Part shown: positions 56,620 to 64,000 of the stretch, piece by piece
Position numbering within the stretch: position 1 is the stretch's first letter
Layout: the number at the start of each line of letters is the position of its first letter
Origin: Nissolia schottii
Taxonomy: Eukaryota; Streptophyta; Magnoliopsida; Fabales; Fabaceae
Reading direction: 5' to 3'
Assembly: GCA_003254905.1 (NCBI GenBank)
Contig: QANU01075037.1
Span: forward strand, 9,749-73,748
DNA length: 64,000 nt
Notes under the pieces: generated by a model
Database searches by the model: none
The model's input: the letters and a program-made list of their open reading frames with translations, nothing else
What the model was told of the DNA's origin: nothing
Program-made: the position numbers and the translations under genes

Positions 56620-57939
56620 TCATTGCTTAGTGCAGTCCGTGGGTTTAAACGAGACAATTTTGTTTTGGAGATCATAGCCAACCAACAAGTTCTGCTGCGC
56701 CAAGTTCCCAAAGATGGAGACGTCTTCATCATCCGCGGCGAATGCAAAGCACACGACGTCGTCACTGACCTGAACAAAAGTATTAAGAGCACCCAACTGC
56801 ACATCTGCTCCCTCGAAATGTGCGGTGATTAACGGAACATCCAATTTCTCTGACGCAATTTTGTAGCAAAGGGAAAGCTGCTGTTCTGGATCGTCAGCGC
56901 GCGGCAATTTAACCACTTTTTCCATTGCCGATTCTAACTCATTGTAAACATCCGTTGGCAGCACAGTCAACGTTGTGCCTGAGTCGATTATGATGTTACC
57001 TCTTCCACCTCCAAACACTACGTTTCGGTTCCCAATGCTAAATGCTTCCAAGGTTAGGAAGTAATAGGTTTCAGATGGGTCCGTAGATGGTACTATGGGA
57101 GTTGAGACAGCCCCATGACCAGAAACCACAGCGTTATCTCCGAAACTGAGTTTGCTGCTGCTTGAGGATCCTGTAAACCTGGGCGCCAAACAGTAGGAGA
57201 ATTTTCCTTCAATTGAAGAGTCCATTTGAGAAACAAGGGACAGCGATCCCTGCCCCATACCAACTATGCCGGAGCTCTGCCCATGGAACAACCCCGTGTT
57301 GCTGTGTCCGCATCCAATCACAGTTTTAGGGAATGAGACGTGGGAGCCGGCGGTGGACCCCAGAGTGAGGGTTTCCAGTGCAAGATCTCCCTGTGACTCT
57401 GAGTTATCGCCGTAAATGATCGTGTATAGACAAGTTGGTGGCTCGTCACGTGTGGGAGGGCAATAGCCATCTTGCAGGGAGTTACACGTGTCAGAATCGC
57501 AAGGGATGGTCCTGTACGATGTGGATTTTGAAGGGTCGAATATGGGAGAGGTTTGGTTGTAACAAAGCTGGCAAGGCTCGCATTGCAGCCAAACGAGGTC
57601 ACTTCCGGTATCAACGATGCCGTAGAGATTGAACGGTGGGGATCCAACTGTGTAATTCATAAGGTATTCACCTCCATCCGGAGTAACTGTACTCTCAGGT
57701 GCGTTTGTTGTGATGGAAGAAGAGGCTTTGCTGAAATGGTTGGCACGATTGAAGGAGCGGCGAACGGCATTGGCTACTCGCTGGTATTGAGTTTCTGTGG
57801 GGCAATAGAATGGTGAGCCTGAGGAGTCACGGTGGATGAGTTCCACACTGAAGCCGCCATTGTGAGCCTTAGTGAGGGAAGAGAATATGGCGCATAGGTA
57901 AAGAAAAAGAAAAGAAATCGAAGATGAATGGTTTGCCAT
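56620..57939 (-). CDS. CDR1-like secreted aspartic protease, copy C (intact)
   Basis: Intronless, 439 residues. The plan matches copy B: a signal peptide (FLFLYLCAIFSSLTKA), NGGFSVELIHRDS, catalytic DTGS within GIVDTGSDLVWLQC, catalytic DSGTT, and the same C-terminus FKPTDCTKQ. It is visibly more different from A and B than they are from each other. The changes cluster in the nepenthesin insert (CEPCQLCYNQ, CDSDTCNSLQDGYCPP) and the loop after it, which shape the substrate cleft entrance, so specificity may have drifted. It has shorter Ser runs. A TATA box lies at the same place. It probably acts in the apoplast, by family knowledge. Confidence 0.93.
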   Translation of the reverse strand: MANHSSSISFLFLYLCAIFSSLTKAHNGGFSVELIHRDSSGSPFYCPTETQYQRVANAVRRSFNRANHFSKASSSITTNAPESTVTPDGGEYLMNYTVGSPPFNLYGIVDTGSDLVWLQCEPCQLCYNQTSPIFDPSKSTSYRTIPCDSDTCNSLQDGYCPPTRDEPPTCLYTIIYGDNSESQGDLALETLTLGSTAGSHVSFPKTVIGCGHSNTGLFHGQSSGIVGMGQGSLSLVSQMDSSIEGKFSYCLAPRFTGSSSSSKLSFGDNAVVSGHGAVSTPIVPSTDPSETYYFLTLEAFSIGNRNVVFGGGRGNIIIDSGTTLTVLPTDVYNELESAMEKVVKLPRADDPEQQLSLCYKIASEKLDVPLITAHFEGADVQLGALNTFVQVSDDVVCFAFAADDEDVSIFGNLAQQNLLVGYDLQNKIVSFKPTDCTKQ

Positions 57940-57989
57940 TGTTGCCGTGGGTGATGGTTGCTGATGGCCACAGATGGATTCTTAGTGGC

Positions 57990-57997
57990 TTTTTATA
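57990..57997 (-). promoter_or_regulatory. TATA box of protease copy C
   Basis: TATAAAAA on the minus strand, 51-58 bp upstream of ATG 57939. Confidence 0.6.
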
Positions 57998-59166
57998 GGA
58001 CTTCTTCGGTGACGATGTGTTTACTACAACGTAAGAATGTGTTGTCTAGTTTGATGGAATTGGAAATTTCTTACAATTGATAACATCCACATATGAATGA
58101 TTCTCAATAAAAGGGATTCTATAATCTTGGTTATTTGTTGATAAGTATGCAAGCTAGAAGAAGGAAAGGCTCTTGGTTGAGATTCATTACCAATGGAGAT
58201 TACATGTTATTCTTCTTTCAATGGTTGAATATTATTTTTTTTATAACATAAAATCGTATCAATTTAGTTTTTACCAGATTTTGCATGATTCAGTTTTTCA
58301 TTTCAATATAATTTGGGAAATGTTGCATGTACACCAATTTTCCATTTCAATATATATAATTTGGGAAATTCTGTGTATACAATCAATGTACAAAATTATT
58401 GTACGTCTTGTTGACATCAAATTTTTTGCTTTCACGGAATGCAATGTAAGAGTTTACACACTCACGCCGCAAACCCTCAGCTTACCTTTCCGTTAATTTC
58501 AATTATCTTGATATGCTTCATCCATTCTTCCTTATCTGTTCTCATTCATCCTTCTTCATTGTCATTGTTCTTCGTCCATCGTTATCCTTCATTGTCATTG
58601 TTTTTCGTCCATCGTTATCGTTCTTCATCCATCATTGTTCTTCATTCTTTAGTGTCATATGTTAATGACTTCAGTATGCAAACTGCATAACCCACTCCAG
58701 AACAAAAATAGAAGCCATGGATGAGGTATTGACCTCTTGTTCAATTGTGGTTGCAATTTTGATGTGTTCATGCAATGAATCTTTGGGTTAAAAAATAAAT
58801 TCTATCAAATTACTCAAAAGTATTTATGAATTTTTTAAAGTTTGTTTACATTTGCCTGAATGCTTGCTTAATATGCGACAAAAGTTTTCATTTATTATAC
58901 TAATGTTTCTTTATTCTAATGCAAAAGTTTGTTTATTTCAATTTCAATGTTTGTTTACGTTCCGTTGAATGCTTTGGTTCATGTTCACCAAAATGTTTAT
59001 GTACTATAATAATGTTTTTTATTCGTGCTCAAAAGTTTGTTTATGGAGTTTTCAAAAGTTTGGTTACATGTTCCTGAATGCTTTTGTAAAGTATAGTCAT
59101 GGATGAAGTATTGAGATCTTGATCAAATGTTGTTGCAATGTTGCAATGAATTTTTGCGTTAAAACA
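57998..59166. other. Upstream region of protease copy C
   Basis: The first ~260 bp match copy B upstream DNA. Next come a CTTCATTGTCATTGTT-type minisatellite at about 58550-58650 and then variants of AAGTTTGTTTA. From about 59050 to 59166 it again matches copy B upstream DNA (49135-49250). No gene seen. Confidence 0.5.
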
Positions 59167-60022
59167 TTTCTAGCCAAGCTCTTCGCTCCCATCATCCTTA
59201 TACTTCATACTATCAATGAATTAATATTTTCCATTATCATAAGAGCAAAAGAGAGATATTATAAATACTCCTAGTAGAGCTTCAAGTTGTATCATCTACT
59301 CTACAAGAGAGTTTTACTTGCGAAACAAATATTGTGCTTCAATTTGTTTCATCCACTCTTTGAGAGAGTTTCTTTTTCTACACAAATTCATACACTGTAA
59401 AGAGGGTTAGGCATCCCTCTAGTTTCTTAGGGTGTGGTATCCCTAAGGATTGGTTCTTGAGGCTCAAACTCAAAGGTGGGGGATCTTAAGTGTGAGGAGT
59501 GCTCTTGGATGTAAAGGTTTTTCAAGCCCCTAAGTTAGAAGCTTAATGATAGTGGAAAAATCTTGAGCCAGCCGCTTGGGGACTAGACGTGTATCACAAG
59601 GATAATCAAACCAGGATAAATCACTTTTTGCAATCTCTCTAACTCTATCTCTTTATTTATTGCAAAATTATATTATTGTCTTGCGTATTTGAGAACTGCA
59701 ATATTATACATTTGTTGAAAATTGTTTATAAGTTGCTCTATTGATCTTATTGTTCAATCCACATAATTCAGCAAGCTTATAATTATATCTTTAATTGATA
59801 TGTTCCACTGCATAATAACTTTGATTGCATGAAAATGTCATATTTGTCAAAATTAGAATAATTTCTCAAATACTCAATTCACCCCATCTTAGGTATTGGT
59901 TGCCAAGTCTAACACTAATTGAGAGAAAAACCAACTTTTAAACAATTCACAATTTGACAAAAATTTGTTTACAAAGGAGGCTTAAAACGTCATAAACAAC
60001 AATAATCGACCATCAAAACAAA
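59167..60022 (+). repeat. Copia-type LTR-like sequence, copy 4 (left-truncated)
   Basis: Starts within the unit at CATTTCTAGCCAAGCTCTTC and then follows copy 3 to the same CCATCAAAACAAA junction with block A. Confidence 0.75.
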
Positions 60023-61480
60023 AAGTGGCGCTTATTTTGGGATTCAGAAAAAAGAAAATCATTCAAATTTTCATCTCCTTTTTATCCTTAAAATAATTAT
60101 TTTTATACTATTTATTCATATTAAAATGCAAATGCATATTGTCAAGTACCCCACTTCTTAATTATATGATTTTTTTTTCTGGCAATTTCTTTTAGTTTTT
60201 CTTCTTCTTCTTCTTCTTCTTTTTTTAACAACTCATCACATCGCATATATGTTTCATTCACTTTGTTGCTAGAATTAATAAGTGGACCTTTGCAAAGATT
60301 CTAACACTATCTTGGCTTCTCTGTTAAATACTTGACAGATATGAAGTGTCGGTTAAGACAGAGTAATCTAATCAAATTCTGTAATATAACTAAAATTGTT
60401 TAACTCTTTCACTCATTATTTAAAAGATTATGCTTATTAAATAATTTGATTAGATGATAGTATAAAAAAATTATATCAATTAAACTCTAATTTTATAACA
60501 TTTTTTTATTTGTGCAGTAAGATAAAGAAATTATAAGGTCTACTAAAATATATATTTTACTCTTGTTTTCCTATGAACCAAATCATCACATAAAAAAATC
60601 CCTAATTAAAATTTAAAATCAATTCTCATAACATAATCTTTTCAAATTTAAATTTTAAAATTATTTAACAATTAAAAAAATGCTATTTAATATATTTTTA
60701 AAAAACTCTTTAAATGTTAATATATTTTATTTAAAATTACTCTCACTCACTTAAAAAAATGTCATTTTAAACTAGCAGCAGTGCCTCTCAAGCCACTTTT
60801 TTTATTTCATAAAACTTAATATGATTAACAAACTAATTTAATTATAAAAATAGAAAGGTGCTAGTGGGTTAATAGTTATTAGGATGTAATGAGTTTGAGT
60901 GGACAAAATAAATATATAAAAATATATATAAATAGGCAAATAATAATGGACTTCAAAAAATTATTAGACTAAAAAATAATTCAATAGAATTAATATCCTC
61001 TTTATATGTAGTATAGAAGTATAGATGTTAATCTAATATAGATAAATGTAAAGAATGCATATATAAAAATAATTCCACATAAAATATTATACTGATAAAT
61101 GATAATGATAAAAATAACAATAAATTAAGGGTTTTATTGTGAGCAGAAAACTTTCCATTATTTTTTTTTTCTTTTCAATCATATTCTTTAACTTTTGTAT
61201 TGCATCTATTACCGTCATTGTTAAAGAGAAACTTTTTCAGTACTCTACTACTATAAAAAAAATCCACTTTATTAATGATTATATTTGTTATCCTCATTCA
61301 CTAATTTTTGCTATTTAAATTTCAATTTATAAAAACAATTTTTTTCTTAATAAATAAATGTATTACTAATTTTAATTACAAATTAAAAAAATATACCCAA
61401 TAACCTATATCTTATTATATTATATCATATCCTTTAACCTTATCCATTTTTGTAGAACTTTAAAACTTTTGCTAATTTGA
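60023..61480. repeat. Spacer blocks A and C, copy 3 (longest, uninterrupted)
   Basis: 60023-60853 matches block A and 61287-61480 matches block C of the SYN3 upstream region. 60853-61024 also matches array copy 2. This is the only place where A and C are joined without block B or an LTR-derived insertion. Confidence 0.75.
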
Positions 61481-63057
61481 TAACCTTAACACACCAAAAT
61501 CATCTTAAGTGCTTAGAGAAAGCTTGGAGAAACATAGCCTAGAATCAGAGCTAGGAAACATCACAGCAAAGCAGGAGGCTGCAGAATGCATCGGAACCGC
61601 AACAGGACTTAAATAAGTGGGTAAACCGACTTATCCACTGTCTATGTGGCCATATGTTAGAAATATGTGATGTTAGGATTTTGTATGTGACCATGACTGT
61701 ATGTATGTGTTGTTGATATTTGTCTGGAACTGCTGGTGTTATCTGTGACTCTGTCAGAGATTTGGAAAGCATAAGCTGTAAATAGGGCTATATCACGTTT
61801 TTTATAAGAACTGTATTCTGGGAATTTTATCATGAAAAAATAATTTTATTTTTGAGTTCTACACGAAAAATTAAGCGGAGATGTCAATTTTTGTGATTTT
61901 TGAAGTCCCCGATGAATTTCTCATCGAATAGATAGAAAACAGTGTTTTTAAGCAACAAGGGCAAAATGGGAATTTCGCGTCTTGGGACTGAAAAATTGGG
62001 TTGATATTCAGAAAATATGGGTTTATAACTATCAAAAACCTTAAGGGCAAGTCTTGAGTCCATTGGATTTTTTAGAACTAAAATTCCAAAGAAAACAGTG
62101 CAATTACGCGCGGGGTAAAACAACAATTTTGGAGAAAAGGGCAAAACAATAATTTCGTGGATTTAGGGCTGAAATCTGAATTTCTAATTATGAAAAATGA
62201 TCTTAGAGCTATCAAAAACCTTGTGGTAAGGTCTTGAACCTCTCCGGTTTCTGATCACTAATTTCTAACAGAAACCTGATGCATGCTTTGTGACTATTGG
62301 AATAATTGCTGGATATCTGTTTGTTTATGTTTTATGTGATGTATTATATGTTAGAATTCATAATATGATGATCTTTTGAGGAATATTGTGTGATGAACTA
62401 CGAAATGATGATATGAGATATTGAGTTATATTTATCATGTATATGAATGCTTTGAGATCACTGAGTTGTGTTTATCAGACGTGTACTGATGCTATGAGAC
62501 ATTGAATTATATTTATGTTTAGAAAGAAGAATAAAACTTAAATTCTACCATCGAGGTCAGTACGTCCCCAAGAATGGACAAAGTCAGTCTATCCCCAAGC
62601 ATGGATAGGAGGTCCCCAAGTGTGGATAACGTGAGTATGTTCCCAAGTGTGAACAATGTAAGTCTATCCCCAAGTGTGGATAGCAGATCCCCAAGTGTGG
62701 ATAACATGAGTCAGTCCCCAAGTGTGGACAAAGCAAGTCTATCCCTAAGTGTGGATATGTCCCCAAGCGTGGACGAAACGAGTCAGTCCCCAAGTGTGGA
62801 ATTTTGATATCGTTATCGCATCTGGATAATGAATTCAAGGTAATGATTATCAGATGATGATTACAAGATGGTGTATGTGCAAGCGAAGTGCGAGAAGATC
62901 CTGAAGTATTTTATAGTGAGAACCTGTTCCCTAAGAGCTAGGGCAGAGAATAGATGACATAGATAATGAAAGATTAGGTTCCCCCAGTCACCTAGTAACG
63001 TAAATAGCTGCTCAGGACTAGGTTGAATATTAATAACTAGTAGGGATGTAGTATAAC
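61481..63057. other. Non-coding, probably LTR-element-derived DNA
   Basis: Contains phrases common in plant gypsy LTRs (GGGCAAAATGGGAATTTCGC, GGGCAAAACAATAATTTCG) and two copies of CTATCAAAAACCTT at 62028 and 62208. No gene. A minisatellite lies at 62564-62800. Confidence 0.4.
62564..62800. repeat. Minisatellite of small palindromic units (10 copies)
   Basis: Ten units of about 20-25 bp centre on CCAAGTGT, flanked by short complementary arms such as GTCC/GGAC, CTATCC/GGATAG and TGTTC/GAACA. The loop is constant and the arms vary together. Confidence 0.85.
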
Positions 63058-63636
63058 TGTGACACCCTGAGCGGCGGAATCATAATTGAGAGTAAAACGA
63101 GCACTGACGATTAAGGTTTCTCACTGAGAACACAGAGTTCTCACACCCACTCTTTTATGGTTCTAGGTAAGCACGCCAAGGACGTCAGTACGGTACGTGA
63201 AGAAGCAGACTTGAAGAAGATAAACTGAGAAATAGGATAGCAGGGGCTTGACCAAAGATGTTACGATCAACCCTTAGATAGTATGGTTCATATTTTACAC
63301 AACCGTGAGAAAGTACTTGTATGTAACAAATATGATAATACCTATGTAAATGCTTGTGATATATGCGATGGGTCACTTGTATGCTTATTGTTTAATGTTG
63401 TTATGTTAGGATAATTATTAGTGAAGTATAAAGCTTTAACGTTTGCTTTATAAATTCTATCTAACGCGCGGCTCATATTTTATATCGTATACATATAACG
63501 AAAAAGTTTTAAATTATAAGTAAGAAATATTTTCAAAGTTAATAGTAGGGGCTAAAAGTAATCTCAATCAAAGCAGATAACAACCTAGTGAGTATTGTTT
63601 GCGATGTACACGTAAGTAGCTAGCTAGGGTGTTTCA
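63058..63636. mobile_element. LTR-like sequence, complete copy, next to protease copy D
   Basis: 579 bp, starting TGTGACACCCTGAG and ending GGGTGTTTCA, so the two ends are short inverted repeats as in plant gypsy LTRs. No internal region is attached on the right, so it behaves as a solo LTR. Related copies are at 55588-56115 and 9860-10004. Confidence 0.65.
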
Positions 63637-64000
63637 ACAACCATTCGTCGGTTGTAATCTTTCATTTTCCTTTCAGTTAAATAAAAAAATATAATAATTA
63701 ATATTAGCTTGATTTAATAGTTTGATTTTATAAATTTAAAATTTATTAAACAAAAAGTAGTTCAATTTGTATGCAGTATTTTTTTTATGAGTGTTAATTA
63801 TAAAAAAAAATTTAAAAAAATGAGAGTGGAAATAAATAAAATTTAACACAGGTTTTAATCAAGGGTGTTTTAGAAATATCAAAAAAAAAAAAAACTAAAT
63901 AGACGACTACAATAACAAATAGAAGATGGTGACCATAAATAATGATAGAACTATTTCTCAAATCTTGCGTTTCTCAGCTATCACTGTGATATGAATAAGA
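63637..64000 (-). other. 3' flank of a fourth protease copy (D), running off the window
   Basis: Collinear with 56116-56490 (copy C flank) and with the copy A and B flanks, up to ATATGAATAAGA at the window end. In copies B and C the stop codon lies about 130 bp beyond this point, so a protease gene on the minus strand should follow just outside. Confidence 0.8.

Noticed and set aside
62564-62800. CRISPR-like array
   Set aside because: Units are adjacent and degenerate, spacers are only a few bases long, and the context is a plant nuclear genome.
62519-62838. Repeated short peptide frames on both strands over the minisatellite
   Set aside because: Units vary in length and the frame is not kept across the array, so coding is unlikely. 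The DNA or RNA fold explains the pattern better.

Overview
The window is nuclear DNA of a flowering plant: intron-containing genes with GT-AG splice sites, a nuclear-encoded chloroplast protein with a transit peptide, MCTP genes with C-terminal PRT_C domains, a CDR1-type aspartic protease cluster, and dense plant transposons in AT-rich spacers. The proteins most resemble eudicots, and the repeat flavour suggests a legume; that last point is inference. Intronless coding blocks (the two MCTP genes, the aspartic proteases) are clearly more GC-rich than their surroundings.

Layout. 1-1000: last exon of a Clot-type thioredoxin-like gene (+). 1671-4542: an old broken LTR element with a gag-like domain. 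5829-8147: PSRP2, a two-RRM chloroplast RNA-binding protein (-), four exons rebuilt to 253 codons. 9189-10672: a 670-bp sequence present twice around a single N. 12061-16905: a RAD21/SYN3-type cohesin kleisin (-), 13 exons rebuilt in phase to 676 residues. 17493-18790: spacer blocks that recur elsewhere in the window. 18960-21000: gypsy-type gag fossil. 21614-26473: a 4.86-kb Mutator-like element (MULE) with ~350-bp terminal inverted repeats and a perfect 9-bp target duplication, carrying a decayed transposase and a truncated plant-mobile-domain gene. 28857-31208 (+) and 32362-35654 (-): two MCTP genes, tail to tail (FTIP-like with three C2 domains, QUIRKY-like with four). 38227-43504: a 2.5-kb repeat in two tandem copies. 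44729-64000: an aspartic protease array with a nonsense copy (A), two intact copies (B, C) and the 3' flank of a fourth (D) running off the end, interleaved with LTR-derived DNA and a 2.49-kb CACTA element.

No operon-like cooperation is expected. The two MCTP proteins belong to a family acting at ER-plasma membrane contacts and plasmodesmata. The protease copies are secreted pepsin-like enzymes whose family includes defence signalling members. The array units carry, behind each protease, the same spacer sequence that lies just upstream of the cohesin gene, so this spacer has been copied around the locus.

The least conventional signals are: the MULE with its mobile-domain passenger and palindrome-studded ends; two adjacent long hairpins inside the CACTA element; a ten-unit minisatellite whose units form small stems with compensatory changes; a filled/empty site pair for a 306-bp MITE; and the fact that all four N characters fall on repeat junctions, which questions whether some tandem copies are real.
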